Shown piece by piece: positions 1-13,012 of a DNA stretch of 64,000 bases. Source of the DNA: Bolinopsis microptera (Eukaryota > Ctenophora > Tentaculata > Lobata > Bolinopsidae); the NCBI RefSeq assembly GCF_026151205.1, contig NC_087072.1, forward strand, positions 20,738,103-20,802,102, given 5' to 3'. Numbering within the stretch: position 1 is the stretch's first letter; each line of letters starts with the position of its first letter. The translations under genes and the position numbers were made by a program. The notes under the pieces are model-generated. The model was not told where the DNA came from. It was given only the letters and a program-made list of their open reading frames with translations, and did no database searches.

Positions 1-1979
1 GATCAATTGTAATTGAAATTGAATTGTTTCAGGGCTCGAATGACTTTGCTGTGACTGGTTACGACATGAAGGACATTCTTATCTTTAAGGAAAATGCCAA
101 TTTCAAAAAACTTTGAACTCTTGGATAATTGTCACCCGCCTTTTGATAATAATAATTGATATGGGGTATATCGTGATTGTAAATAAATAATATAAGTTTT
201 TGCTGCTCATATTGCTTTTAAGCTTTTAGAGATAAAGTGCGCATTCGGGAAATGCAACTGAAAACTATTCATTTTTTGTTGGTTAACAGTCGTATTAATG
301 ACTTTGTCTGCTCATTGATATATTTATTTAATTCGTTGCTGTGTTCGAACATTGTTATTTCTGCTTTACTCAGATTCCAAAAGTGCGTATCGTTATTGTG
401 TTAAGAAAAGGATTTAATGAAGGCTAATTTAAGTACTCCGCATAATTGATACTAAAATTAAGTTGGCATCAAACACAACTCTCTTCGATAACGACAATCG
501 TTCGACGACTCAAATTGTGAATTGAAAACATATTTTCATCGAGTAATGGCATGCAAACTAATCACTACATAATATAATCCCGCTAACAGTTATTTCAAAT
601 TTTCAACCGTCAGATGCAGACGACAGTTGAATTAGTGGATCCTCTTGCTATGTGGTGCTCACGTAGGTAACTATGAGTTACCGTGAGCTACTTTTGGTTT
701 CCTTGAGGACCCGAACAAATCAGAATGCTACTCATCACTTCAGCTACATGTCTCCAGGTACCTATATACCTATATACCTATGGATATCTTTATACATATC
801 ATTCAATTAGCTGTCCAATTCATCACACGATTTTTGTTGATATCACAGTGAGATGCGAATCTACACCTCACATAATATTATACAAATAGGTTATAATGTT
901 ATTGTGGGGTGTCAAACTCCTCAGCCCGACATACCAACAGACCGACAAAGGAAGTAGTAGCTTTGTAACAGGATCTTTTTTCCTCAGAAATGAGAAATAT
1001 TAATATAGAAATGAGAAATATTGTGACTCCAAATTATGTCAAACGTTTGACAATAAAACTTCATCCGTCCGGCATAATATGATGATACAGGACGACAATG
1101 TTAGTAATTTCGGTCCACATGGCAGAACTAACATACAAACTGATCTCTGACTAATGTCAGAGGGTTAGCTCCTCCCCTATTTGTGGCAGAATCTAAACTT
1201 CACGAACTTAGTACCGTAACAGTTTCCTAATGATCTTGATCAGATATCGTGCATATGAATACAGTTAGTATAGTAGGCAATAGAACGACAAGTATTTGAA
1301 GTTTATGTCCACGAACGTAATTTTGATCTATATAGGTAGATTGTAGATTGTAGAATGTAGATGTTAATTTTGGTTACAACCCAAAAAACGTTTAAAAAAT
1401 CACTCCTAAAAAACAATCGTAAGATTGGGTTAGTTTTTAGTTTGTTTATATTTGGTTTGCATCCCCGCCGTTATCTGCTAATTCTAATTGCTATTTGTTA
1501 TTATTATTATTTATTTCTTTAAAGATGCAACCTGCCATGCAGCTCATGAAGCTCTGGTTATGATAGGAGTCCCGTATTTGCCACTTGCTTTCTTGTAGAA
1601 GGCCAGCGGTCGCCACTTATTGAGGTGACAACCTTACGTTGTGTGTTTCCCTTCGTGTCCAAAAGCATTATATTGTAATTATAATTACTCTTTACACAAT
1701 TAATTCAATATTTGTTGTTTAATTAATATTGCCTGCAGTCGGCCAGCGGTGAGGTTGCAGAAAACACTGTTGCAGGATTAGCACTCCGCCGCAGAAGTAT
1801 TGAGAGGCCATGATCTGATCACATACGAACTTTTGATTAAATTAAAAAGCTAAATACAAGAATACAGTTATTGAGGACGTTACAGAAGGAATTAATTTAA
1901 TGTAGTTTAAGGAGTCCTATAATTATGAACTCTCATCACATCCGAAAATGGTGTTTCTCTTGTCGCGAATATGATACTC
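1..1979. other. Intergenic DNA, no gene seen
   Basis: AT-rich DNA with no long open frame and no exon I could connect. It holds only short simple repeats, such as a run of near-identical 11-mers around 735-785 and a TAGATTG-type repeat around 1335-1360. Confidence 0.5.
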
Positions 1980-1983
1980 TTAA

Positions 1984-3386
1984 GGGGAGATACACCAAAA
2001 ACGTTTTTGCTCCGAACATCGATTTTATTTTATATTATGGTTAAATAGACAAAAAGAATAAGATTGCCCACCTTCAATATTTTCTAAAAATATTCCCTCA
2101 TCGAGAAAAAAAATATTTTTCTTTTTCGAAAATTTTTAAAATTTGGAGAAGTCTGTCACTGTAATACCGATAGTTCGGCCATTTTAAAAGTGTTTTGGCT
2201 GTTTTTTTACTGAACATTACTTACACTCCGTACAAGACAACCCTATAAAAGGATTATATAATTGAACAATAAATGACCAAGTTACAGACCGAACAAGGTG
2301 GAAAAAGAAAAATTGGGATTTTTGCCTACCACCAAAGTTGTACATTTTACCACTCGCCCAGGTCATCAGATATCGCTTCAAAAATTCTTGTGAGTGTAGT
2401 TGATGATCATGGAAAGCTTTTTGGAACAGGATTTCTCTCAATTTTGAGTTTTAAGCTATAAAATGTGGCCTAAACGACTTAGTAAAATTCATCGTAAAAA
2501 AGGGCCAAACATGGCAGATTTAAGGCTTAAAATGCTTATTACTCAAAAAGTATCAGTTTTTTTGAAATAATTTTTACAGAATCGTAATCAGCTTGGTAAG
2601 ACGAATCTTTTAGTACCAAATTTATAATAGTTAAAGACACAAAATTTGTAAAAAAATGTGTACAATTTGTACAAAATTTATACAAGGGGGGACCCTTGTG
2701 TTCGAGCTAGAAAATTATTTAAGACAATTTGTCTTCTAAAATCACCTATTTGGTACTAAAAGATTCGTCTGATCAAGCTGATTACGATTCTGTAAAAATT
2801 ATTTCAAAAAAACTGATACTTTTTGAGTAATAAGCATTTTAAGCCTTAAATCTGCCATGTTTGGCCCTTTTTTACGATGAATTTTACTAAGTCGTTTAGG
2901 CCACATTTCATAGCTTAAAACTCAAAATTGAGAGAAATCCTGTTCCAAAAGCTTTCCATGATCATCAACTACACTCACAAGAATTTTTGAAGCGATATCT
3001 GATGACCTGGGCGAGTGGTAAAATGTACAACTTTGGTGGTAGGCAAAAATCCCAATTTTTCTTTTTCCACCTTGTTCGGTCTGTAACTTGGTCATTTATT
3101 GTTCAATTATATAATCCTTTTATAGGGTTGTCTTGTACGGAGTGTAAGTAATGTTCAGTAAAAAAAACAGCCAAAACACTTTTAAAATGGCCGAACTATC
3201 GGTATTACAGTGACAGACTTCTCCAAATTTTAAAAATTTTCGAAAAAGAAAAATATTTTTTTTTCTCGATGAGGGAATATTTTTAGAAAATATTGAAGGT
3301 GGGCAATTTTATTCTTTTTGTCTATTTAACCATAATATAAAATAAAATCGATGTTCTGAATAAAAACGTTTTTGGTGTATCTCCCC
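1984..3386. mobile_element. 1.4-kb palindromic (foldback) element with TTAA flanks
   Basis: The two halves are reverse complements over nearly the whole length, with the centre near 2,690. The ends read GGGGAGATACACC and its complement, and both sides carry TTAA (1980-1983 and 3387-3390). TTAA is palindromic, so it may be a target duplication or part of the TIR; TTAA targets are known for piggyBac and Kolobok elements. The open frames inside are mirror images of each other and no transposase is recognisable, so this looks like a non-autonomous element. Confidence 0.75.
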
Positions 3387-3390
3387 TTAA

Positions 3391-4769
3391 GTCCTCCCTG
3401 ATCGGAATGCGGATATGTTGCAACTTTGCTTTCTGTAGGTAATATTAATGAACTAATTAATTGCCGGCACGGCTCTTCATTATCTTATTACAGGTCGTCG
3501 AGATTAACGGAATATTACGCACTGCCACGTATCTGCTCACAGTCACCATCAAACCAAATGTTATCAAATAACAATATGACTATGAGTCCACAGCCTTCTA
3601 CGATGTTCACAAGTTATTTGATTAATAGGGAAGGTGGTAAAAAGTGGCCTCAAGACACGTGGAAAAGTTAGGAAAAGTTGGTCAGGCACAAAGAACACCT
3701 AGTGGGACTCAAAAATGTCAAAAATCCTTTGAATAAGCTCGTTGTTCCGGTAGTTTGATTTTTAGACGGATATGTCTACATACTATTGCTTTAAGTTATA
3801 CTTGTAGACCCGGGTTCTTATTCCAATTGCTATTTTTGTATTACATCGAGAGACCTAAGCTAATTTCGCGGTGGACAGCTCCCTCTTCACGGCACCACGT
3901 GGCACGTGAGTAGCAGTGGCCCCGCACTCTGTTATGACAGGCCTCTCATAGTAGACTAAGACAACATAATTCTACAATCTGCATAATTCATGTAGTACGA
4001 GAGAATTCGCCTTTCAACGTACGTAAGCATGGACCATTGAAGTTTAGTTCAAATCAAATTTCAGAATAATTTAAACTTTCGAAACAATCGCGGGCTATTT
4101 AATAGCTCGCATATAAGTGATGGAAGCTGCGACGTGCTAAATTCCAAAAGTCGCACGAATGTTAAAATGAAGAGTCTAGTATCAATAGTTTTCAGTCTCA
4201 AGTATCTTAATATCACTGATTCTCTTATAAAAATGAACTAAAGTGAATGTTAAGCACGTGAATAACGTGATGTAGATTGGAGTAGATATATACTGAAACT
4301 TGAATTTGTATATGCGCCATAAAAGTTAGCAGCACTTTGTTATAATGTGGACAGTCCCTCACTTTGTTAATGTTGGACAGTTGCTGTGATACGAGCAGCA
4401 GTTGCTCGTTAAATCATGTTCCTTCATTTTGTTATAGTACGTGATTTGTGGTCACTGTTTAGCCCCTTGCACAATGCATGAACGAAATACTTGCACTTTA
4501 CTGTGTATCTCGCTTCACTTCTGTGTTCCGTACGTTGTAAACTTGTAACTGTACTACGTTTTAAGATCGAAATGCGATTCTACGTTGATTCTGAAAATTT
4601 CACGAAAATTATTGAAAGTACCCTATGGGCGATTTTGTTAATTTTTTACAATTATTTGAATACAGAATCCACAGTTAGGTAGATATTGAGCTGATAATCA
4701 TAGAGAATGTGTAGTTTAGGCTTACCTGTTATATAAAGTTGGTTTCAATATTCAAAAATATTGATATTT
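3391..4769. other. Intergenic DNA, no gene seen
   Basis: No splice-bounded or conserved reading frame was found. The short open frames at 3426-3671 and 4491-4682 have no recognisable motifs. Confidence 0.4.
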
Positions 4770-5125
4770 GACCAATTTATGGGCCAAAATCGATCGAATT
4801 TGGTGATTATGCCCAAATATGGACATATAGTTTTTAACTCATAACTCAGTCATTTTTTTCCCAATCTTAATGAAGATTCATATACGAGTTTAGGGGATCA
4901 CTATCTACAAGTATAGCACTTAAAACCTGGGGTTTAGGCATGTTCAGGATATTCGGCTAAATTGGGCCTAATTTGGACCAAATATGGGCGTGGCTGCCCC
5001 GCAGACACCGGCCACCGTTTGGTGGTTGGGGTCCGGGACTCCCTCAAAAGTTCGGTCACCGGTCCTAGTTTGTTGGTCAACTGCTATCTCGAAATTAAGT
5101 TTTAACAAAAAATCAGGGTGATTTT
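4770..5125 (-). repeat. Interspersed repeat, family A (partial copy)
   Basis: This segment matches 59,495-59,790 in inverse orientation and parts of 9,364-9,920. Shared blocks include GGGGTCCGGGACYCCCTCAA, a TTGGTCAACTGCTAT block, and a block about 'ATGGGCATATRGTTTTT'. The end that carries TTAAGGGGGG in the other copies is missing here, so this copy is truncated. Confidence 0.7.
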
Positions 5126-5668
5126 TGTGTTTGTAACTACGAATTATAGTGATGCAGGCGACACACCTGGGACTGGTTGAAAATCTAATTATTATAGGCC
5201 ACAATGGTTATCACAAGCATTGAATAAACCAGGAAACTCAGGTTCCAATGTATTGCATCAGGTGTGATTATCAGGTATTTGATTGTCAATTACGATGTCA
5301 TCGGTAATTGGCAGAGTCAATTATAACATTATATCAGCTTTCGTGCTGCTATAATTGTCTTGGCACTGTGCTCGAATCATTTCACCAGAAATAGAAAGCC
5401 GATTTGTCAATTTCCTATCTAGGAGATTCCAGTGCACGATTTGAACTCTTATTAGAGCAATTATTTGAATTAATGAATACCACGTGCTAATTTGTTGCTT
5501 GTAATTATATTATTAGTAATAAACATATACGACTGGTCTCCTTGTTCATGGACACTCATTATATTACGTGCATCAATTTATGTTCGATTATAGTCATACT
5601 ACTATCATGATATACGGTAACTGTATGTCAATATAACATACATACATGCCACATGAAGAGGTCTCCTC
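5126..5668. other. Intergenic DNA, no gene seen
   Basis: AT-rich sequence without a supported feature. Confidence 0.4.
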
Positions 5669-5990
5669 CTAGTCGTTGGAGTGGCCTGCATCACACACAT
5701 CTCTTCTACGGAGTAATATGGTCCTCCATTCCACTCGTTTTAGAGCTAACTGTTTTACTGCGTCTCTGCTGATGTTATCGACATCTGTAAAGTCAGCCGC
5801 CTCCTCGAGTACACAGGCCATCCAGCCTTTGCGGGGTCGTCCTCTCAGTCTCTTTCCATAGTTTGGTTTCCAATCCTGTAAAAAATTGGGAAACCGTGTC
5901 TCTGGCATTCTGACAACGTGTCTGTTTAACCACCTTAGTCTAGCCGAACCGATGAAAGTTTCAATAGACTTAATCCCAGCACACCTGAAA
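5669..5990 (-). pseudogene. LINE reverse transcriptase, C-terminal remnant
   Basis: The reverse strand reads RLRWLNRHVVRMPETR, then KRLRGRPRKGWMACVLEE, then a short tail with VEWRTILLRRRD. The order 'RLRWL.HV.RM..R' followed by 'RGRPRK.W' and a C-terminal 'W+' is the typical 3' end of non-LTR retrotransposon reverse transcriptases. The catalytic fingers and palm are absent, and upstream the frame runs into unrelated AT-rich sequence, so it is a decayed 5'-truncated copy. The subfamily is not resolved. Confidence 0.75.
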
Positions 5991-6079
5991 ACTTTTTCAA
6001 TGGTAACATTCAATAATAATAAAATATTACATTGTATTATAGCTTTTGATCCATAATAAGATTGCAGTTGAAACTGCAT

Positions 6080-7108
6080 GAAAAATTTGGAGAAAGTACT
6101 CTTGCCACATTTGAAGTTTTGCGAATCTCACATGGCATCTAGAGGGTTGCAAAAACTAGATGTGGTCATGAAACGGATTAACCTCTAATTATCTCCAAGT
6201 GTGACATATTTCGAGCTCATGTTGCAGGCCCCGGACCGCGCTATTTCTTGATTTCTTGTGTAATTTTGTTCTGTAATTTTTAAAATATCTCATTTGTTTG
6301 GCACTCCTGAGCATACATACAATAAAAATCTTGCATAGCTGTTCGGCAAATTCCTTTAAAATTAAATTCTTTAACAGCTCGCACTTTCGAATCGGTTTAT
6401 TGAAGCGCAGAAATATGTTTCTCGTTAATCAATCTATACTTATAGTATTATTATAAATCTTGACGAAAATATGTATTTTATTTTTTCTACCCAAGCACTC
6501 ACAATGACGTATATCATATCAGCATTTCTAGGTTTATAGATATAATCATCACGATTAACGCTTTGATTTTTCTTCCTTTACTTTGCTGTCCCACCCACCG
6601 AACTGTTTAGTTTTGTTGTTACTGTGATAGGCGCAGCTGCACATTCCTTTAACCTGATTTACTCCATTTCATAACCCCCTTCACATCTGTTAGCAGTCTG
6701 CTTCCTGGTTCCCGTTTACACTGCTGTAATTAACGAGAAATCAACAAGCCGTTATACTGTCATGCTTCACCACATCTTTCCCTCTGAACCTCGGCAGAAG
6801 CAGGCTTGATTCTGAGCTGCAGTCACAGGTTAGCTATTTATTTGTATTAATTGGTAAATATTTTTACTGTCAAATGTTAGTTATTAAGAAGAAGCCAGAG
6901 TCGTAGAGTTTGGCGTGTTGTGAGTTAAAATTCGATAGGTTTTCTTTGATCGGCTAAGATCGGTTGACCACGCACAATTTTACAAAAACTATACATAATT
7001 TGATTCTGCTTGCAAACCTATTTTAGTGATCACGTCACACATCAAAATACCAAATTATTTTTCTTCTGTAAGTATGTTAACTTCCAGAGTACCGAAAGTT
7101 TTATTTGA
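6080..7108. other. 5' flank of the TSP1-Sushi gene
   Basis: No coding exon seen. It presumably contains the promoter and 5' UTR of the gene that starts at 7109. No clear TATA box could be assigned. Confidence 0.35.
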
Positions 7109-10081
7109 ATGAGTACTCTTCTTCTTGTCACCCTTGGCTTCATCTTTCTCCTCTTACCTGGAGACTTGTTAGCCCAGTTCAGTTTCACAGAGAACGTACC
7201 AGTCTACCATCTAGGTTATCACCAGCAGGTTTGACATCTTCCTTTATAATTCAGTTTCATATTTGGGTTTCTATATCGCGTGACATGAATGGAACTTTAT
7301 CATCGAGTTTGTCTGGTATTGAAATACCAATTTGTCCCTATTAACAATGAAACATCGTCTCGAAATATTTGATTGGATAAGTAAGAAAATCCACTTTGTT
7401 TGAGTTTCAAACCTGACATCGATTCAAACTTTCCTACAAACTAACCTAATAACAGTACAACCAGTAATTTGCAAATGTTTCAGCCAAGTTTCAACTACCA
7501 GTACCACTCTTGTAGCTTCGCGACTAGTGGCTGGTCGGAGTGGATGCCGAAAAGTTGCAACAGATGTGGACAATCTCGACACCGGTGTCTTAATATTTCT
7601 TTATATGCCACTTTAATTTGTTATATAAATAATTATATATTATGTTATTTTACATTACCTTGTTTATTACATGTTCACTGGCTCCGTGCATATTTTACCG
7701 CCAAATTTCTTATAAAATGCCACATATGGAACACATTAAACATCGCCATTACCGCGTCGCAACTGTAACTTCTAATTTGTGTCCGAGTTAATTCAGTTGA
7801 AATGACAGATTAATTTCACATTTATTCAGTCTTGGAGTAATTATTGAATTCTATTTTCGACTGATAATATTTTAATTTAGGCGCTGGGCCAATGGCCATC
7901 AATGTCTATATTAATAAATTATATTAACCCGTTGAGGCTGGAGCTTTTCAATTCTGCGGGCAAATTATAATATAAATATTCATTATAAATAAATTCTTAA
8001 TTACATTCTATTAATCAGCTCAATTAACAGCCAATTCGTAAATTATCGCTCAATTAACAGCTATAATATCCACATTACCTACCCTCCCTCAGATATTGTC
8101 TAGGTGCTTACAACGGTTGCGGTGAGTGGTACTGTATTGGTAACAAATTGGATTACTGCCAGATTCCCTGCCCCAGACTCCGAACAACGGACCCACGTGT
8201 TAAAGTAGACCCCCCGCGTCATAGCAAGGCGTGTGGAGCACGTGTAACATTTTTGTGTCCGGAATGTTACTCTCCATCAGGAGGGAGTGTGTCGAGTGAA
8301 TGTCTACCGAACAGCACGTGGTCACATTCAGACCCTACTTGTTCTCCTGTGTCCTGCTCCAAACCTTTCCAGATTAATAACGGGTAGGTAAAAGATCTAT
8401 CAGTTTCATCTGATGACAGATACAGTAAAACACTAATTTACCATGCGAACCCAAATTTGCTGCGGCTTTCCAAAAACGGGGTTTACTGTATTTATAAATC
8501 GTACGAGAATCTACATTCTACATTCTTTTTCTGTACCGACCACCGACGGGCAGGGGCATATTCTTGATTCTGACCTTTTTCTATTTTAAAAAGAAGCACC
8601 GGCCGACTTTTAATTCCCTTACAATCTCTTTTACAGGTATGTTAGGTGGGGAGCAAACTGTGGAGATACCGCAGTTTATAAATGTTATTACGGCTACGAA
8701 CTTATAGGTAAGGAAATCGCTTAACTAATTGGAAGATTGGAGAAGAGTTAATTACAACGAATTGTATCTCTTCGTTTTAAACACTATTATCAACCTGGAG
8801 GGGATTATTTAAAACATATAAGTGATTCGAAAATTATTATCAACTGTGGTACTTTGATGAGGTTTGGCCATGGTTATCCCACATCAATTAGACCGCCCTA
8901 CTTATACTGTAGATTCCAATGTAATAATATCCAACACTCCGTCAGGGGTAGCAGAGTTAAGGTGTAGTGATAGAGGATATTGGGACCCCCCAGATGCACC
9001 TATGTGTATCCCAGTGAAGTGTCCTCACCTCACCAGACCTGAGAATGGGATTATAATCATGCTGATCCGATCTTTCAGAGCTAGAGCTTACTTCAGGTAC
9101 CTGCCTTATACGAGTTATCTGTCAAGTTAACTGAGCGATTTCCTCTAAAAACTTCCTTTTTTGTTTATAGTTTGGTCAATTATGGAGAATATGAGCCAAT
9201 CACCTGCATTTCATAGTAGAGGCTGCACATTTTTTGGGGACTCTAAAAGTTATATAGATATTATAGAACTGAATAAAATTCGGAGCCCAATATAATAATT
9301 CAGACTAGGAAAATAAAATTGGCCAAGCCCTTTTGTGTGATGTTCTTAATATAAAACTTTTATTTCAGCCTCAAATTTTTGTGAAACTTGATTCTGGCAT
9401 AGCAGTGCAGCAGCGCCCATATTTGAGCCCGATTTGGCCGAGTTTGGCTAAATCACCTTAACATCCACAAAACCCATATGTCCATTATGAATTTTCATCC
9501 AGATTGGACAAAAAATGACTAAGTTATGAGCCAAAAACCATATGCCCATATTTGGGCATACGCACCAAATTTTTGACACTTTCAACTGCACTACTTACTT
9601 TCAACACTACTATATAACAAATAATTTGAGATCATGAATACGATGTTGCTTAATATTTATAGAAATGTGGAAATTACGACCAAAAGACCACTAAAATGAA
9701 GAAAACTGCCCATATCTCAGTTTGCGATTTTCGCGAAAGGGACTTCATCAAAAAGCCTGAGGCTTTTTCATTTTTCAACACGTAGAAATCCTAAAATCTG
9801 GGTTTTGGTCGGTTGGGGTCCGGGACCCCCTCAAAAGTTTGGTCACAGGTCCTAATTCGTTGGCCAACTGCTATGTCAGAATCAAGTTTCACAAAAAATG
9901 TCAGGCTGAACCCCCCTTAACTGACATAGACTATAACCAATTGTAAACGCCTCGGTTTTGCAGGTGTAGAATGGGCTACGAACTACACGGACCTCGCTCC
10001 ATCAGATGCAGTGCCTCTGGTTCCTGGTCTCCGGCCCCACCTGCATGTATCAGGACTTATTCTAGTAACTCACCGGGATAA
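7109..10081 (+). CDS. Secreted TSP1-Sushi(x3) protein, complete, 294 aa
   Basis: Six exons: 7109-7228, 7484-7584, 8093-8383, 8637-8707, 8913-9096 and 9964-10081. All introns are GT-AG, the phases match throughout, and the joined frame is 885 nt ending in TAA. Exon 1 encodes a clear signal peptide (MSTLLLVTLGFIFLLLPGDL, cleavage near LLAQ). Exons 2-3 hold a TSP1-like module with the W..W....C..CGQSRHR pattern, about residues 55-95. Three Sushi/CCP domains follow, each with the C...C...W...C pattern (for example WSHSDPTC, YWDPPDAPMC, SWSPAPPAC). Sushi 2 and 3 are split by phase-1 and phase-2 introns. There is no transmembrane segment, so the product is probably secreted. Extracellular binding or complement-like recognition is inferred from the domains; the partner is unknown. 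Intron 5 carries a transposon (9364-9920). A polyadenylation signal lies 360 bp downstream. Confidence 0.85.
9364..9920. mobile_element. Family A TIR element in intron 5 of the TSP1-Sushi gene
   Basis: The two ends are inverted copies of one another (TTTTTGTGAAACTTGATTCT near 9377 and its complement near 9870-9895). The right end closes with CCCCCCTTAA. The interior shares blocks with 4770-5125 and 59,472-59,790. No coding capacity was seen. Without it the intron would be about 310 bp instead of 867. Confidence 0.65.
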
Positions 10082-10440
10082 CATCTTGGCTGTTAGGTTT
10101 TCAAAATGTTGGCATTGGACTTAATTTTTTGTAAATAACTAAAAACTATAAACATTTCTAACCTAGTTAAAATGAAGTATGAATGTAACGAATTGGCGGA
10201 TTACATGGCGTTAAAATGATGAATGTAAATAAGTGTGAAATTGAAGGGAACAAACTGATTTTATCGTCATCGAAGCAGAATATTTTATTTTTAAATAATT
10301 GAATTCGATAAATTTAAAACCACGAAGTACACTAGTCGGGGGTTGAGAAAACTATTTTAAATTTATATACTATATATAGCCGATCTGTTTTATCTTAAGT
10401 TTAAGTTATTTGATAGTGATGTTGTTATTTCAGTGATTAA

Positions 10441-10446
10441 AATAAA
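10441..10446 (+). terminator. Polyadenylation signal AATAAA
   Basis: Canonical AATAAA on the + strand, 360 bp after the stop codon of the TSP1-Sushi gene and just before the hAT insertion at 10,565. Confidence 0.5.
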
Positions 10447-10564
10447 GAATGCGTACTTCAACAATTCATATACTTTGCGTTTTAATTGTGAGCATCTAAC
10501 AACCAACTTATCACGATTGAAACCCGTAATTTACTGCCCTATAAGATTACAAGATCAAACCAAG

Positions 10565-10860
10565 CAGTGGTGTAACGAAGGGCCCCGCCGTGCGGGGGAG
10601 GGGGCGCAATCTTAGGGGGGGGGGGGGGGGGGGGGGCGCCAAATTGTCGTTTGAATGTGGGACAATTTGGAAAAACTTTACTATGGTACTAGCAAAACTG
10701 CGTGTTTAGCTCTAGAAACACACTTTTTTAGAGATTTTACCGGCGTATCCTGTAAAATCATCTAATTCGTTAAATTTTAGGGAGGGGCGCCAACACTAAC
10801 AGGGGAGGGGGCGCTTTTTCAGCGGGGGGCGCCAACACTAACAGCAACGTTACGCCACTG
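10565..10860. mobile_element. Small non-autonomous hAT element with 8-bp target duplication
   Basis: It begins CAGTGGTGTAACG and ends CGTTACGCCACTG, the usual CAGTGGCGTAAC-type terminus of hAT elements. A perfect 8-bp direct repeat AAACCAAG flanks it (10557-10564 and 10861-10868). The interior is G-rich, with a run of about 22 G at 10615-10636 and repeated GGGCGCCAA blocks. It has no transposase. Confidence 0.9.
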
Positions 10861-11136
10861 AAACCAAGCCAAGTATCTTTATTTTGTCTTAGCGGCACAA
10901 TGTATATAGTTAAACCTGCGCCAATTCTGATGTGAAGTACTGACGGTAACAATTCATCAATTAGTAGTTACCAGTGATCTCCACCGTCTAATGTACACTC
11001 TCCCTTTTCCTCAGTCTAATATCCTCGGTTCCGTACAACTACACTGCCTTTATTTGTGGCATATTGGACACTTTTCACAAGTTTCAGGAGTATTAACTGG
11101 TGCCTAAACACTATTTGTAATCGGTTTTCCGTCCTT

Positions 11137-11576
11137 CTTTACTTTAATCCGATCCCTCCCTTCTCTCCTTCTTTACTTTTCTCCGATCCCTCCTTCTCTC
11201 CTTCTTAATCTTTACTTTTCTCCGATCCCTCCTTCTCTCTTTCTTTACTTTGCTCCGATCCCACCTTCTCTCTTTCTTTACTTTTCTCCGATCCCTCCTT
11301 CTCTCCTTCATTACATTTCTCCGATCCCTCCTTCTCTCCTTCTTTACTTTTCTCCGATCCCTCCTTCTCTCCTTCTTTACTTTTCTCCGATCCCTCCTTC
11401 TCTTTTTCTTTACTTTTCTCCGATCCCTCCTTCTCTCTTTCTTTACTTTGTTCCGATCCCTCCTTCTCTCCTCCTTTACTTTTCTCCGATCCCTCCCTTC
11501 TCTTTCTTTACTTTTCTCCGATCCTTCCATTCTCTCTTTCTTTACTTTTCTCCGATCCCTCCTTCTCTGATCCCTA
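11137..11576. repeat. 30-bp minisatellite (about 14 units)
   Basis: Degenerate tandem array of a unit resembling TTTACTTTTCTCCGATCCCT plus CCTTCTCTCCTTC. The period is a multiple of three, so both strands stay open; the reverse strand reads repeated KVKKERRRDR. The open frames are by-products of the repeat: I see no flanking exon, start context or splice site. Confidence 0.85.
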
Positions 11577-11606
11577 TTTTCTTGCCTTGCTTGATTTTGT
11601 ACAATA

Positions 11607-12460
11607 CCTTACTCGGGATTATTATAACCGGGATAAAGTGGTGGGTTTTGGAAGATTCCGCCATATTTTTCCCGGTCAAAAATTTTACCAGTCATAAAAA
11701 AACCCGCCGACTCAGATTATGGGGTTCCAAGGGGGTGGTGATCATCATATTTTACCTGAAGTCTCATATGTGCTAGAGAAGACTTTTGAAGCAGTGGATG
11801 GAGGGCTGTAACTTTATTGGCGGTTGCTACCATAATTTCGTTATAAAATTCACAATTTGGTTATAGAAATCAGATTTCAGGGTGGACCGTGATTCTCACT
11901 TTTCTTGCCCATAAAGTGAGTAGACTGTGCCACTATTTCATGGTCCACGGTGGATTGATTACTGGAGCAGTTGAAGATGCAAAGCCAAGACGTTCCCCAA
12001 TACCAAGCGGTGGGCAGGAAATTAAGCTCCGGCTGACCTTCAGAGCAGTAGCCCCATTAGCGGACAAAATGAAAGTCTTGTTAAAACAACAATACAACTT
12101 CGAATTTGACGGTCAGCAGCAGGGGGATATCAATAATGATAATGGAGGGGACATTAGCGATAATGAGAATGAGAATACGCTTTAATGAAGATTTGACTTA
12201 TTATTGCTATAGATTTATTTTCCTTTAAATACTAGACGTGTCTTTTTTTCTATTTCTGAGTAATATCAGTAACTGTAAATTGAAATAACAGAAATTTCGG
12301 TTGAAAATTTGTTGACCTCTGAAAAAAAACTTGAAAGGTCGGCCACCGGTAAATACATGACCGGGATAATTTGGCGGGTTTTGGGAAATTCCGCCATATT
12401 TTTACCGGTTATTAATTTTCCCAGTCATAAATTAACCCGCTATAATATTCCCGAGTAAGG
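11607..12460. mobile_element. 854-bp TIR element with TA flanks and internal direct repeats
   Basis: Ends CCTTACTCGGGA and TCCCGAGTAAGG, flanked by TA on both sides. About 80 bp near each end are also repeated in the same orientation (CCGGGATAA, then GGCGGGTTTTGG, then TTCCGCCATATTTTT). An open frame at 11889-12185 on the + strand ends in an acidic Asn/Asp-rich tail; it could be the relic C-terminus of an element protein. The superfamily is not assigned. Confidence 0.65.
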
Positions 12461-13012
12461 TATGCAGTTAAGATTTAAGTTCGTTACATATAGCTAAGGA
12501 GGTAAACTCTGCGTGTTATATCAATTATATGCTGTTGCTTGATTAGCTTAGGTTTTGGAAAGTTGTTAACGCTCGCACACTCATTTAGAAATTTAAATAT
12601 TATAATAACAATTACCAGGCATTATTAACTAGAATTGAATCATTTTTATTCGCTAGGCTAGCACTTTTTGTTAAACGATGATTTGAACATTAAACGTTTA
12701 ATTCATATTATCTTGCCAATGTTATTCTGGTGCCGCTCCATGTGCCGCATTCAGTGTGCAGATTGACGGTATTGTGCATTATCCTGATGTCGACATTTGT
12801 TCATGTTGTGGATCATGATTCGTGGAATACATTTTCTTCCTCTCGAAAAACATGTATTCATATGTATTGTCTCCAATTAGCTTTATTTTAAGTCCTTCTA
12901 CTTCAATAAATACGCCGTTTGAAGATATCAGTAAAATAGTTTTTCTTGGATTTGTTTTATAAGTAAAAGTATAAAAGGTATTCTTCAAGATTTAACTGAA
13001 GGATATGACTGT

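Noticed and set aside
11144-11570. KVKKERRRDR repeat protein and its antisense partner
   Set aside because: Product of a 30-bp minisatellite with a period divisible by three. No exon context.
12779-12988. 69-aa reverse frame just upstream of the Ser/Arg-rich gene
   Set aside because: No recognisable motif and it sits in the presumed promoter/5' UTR of the + strand gene.
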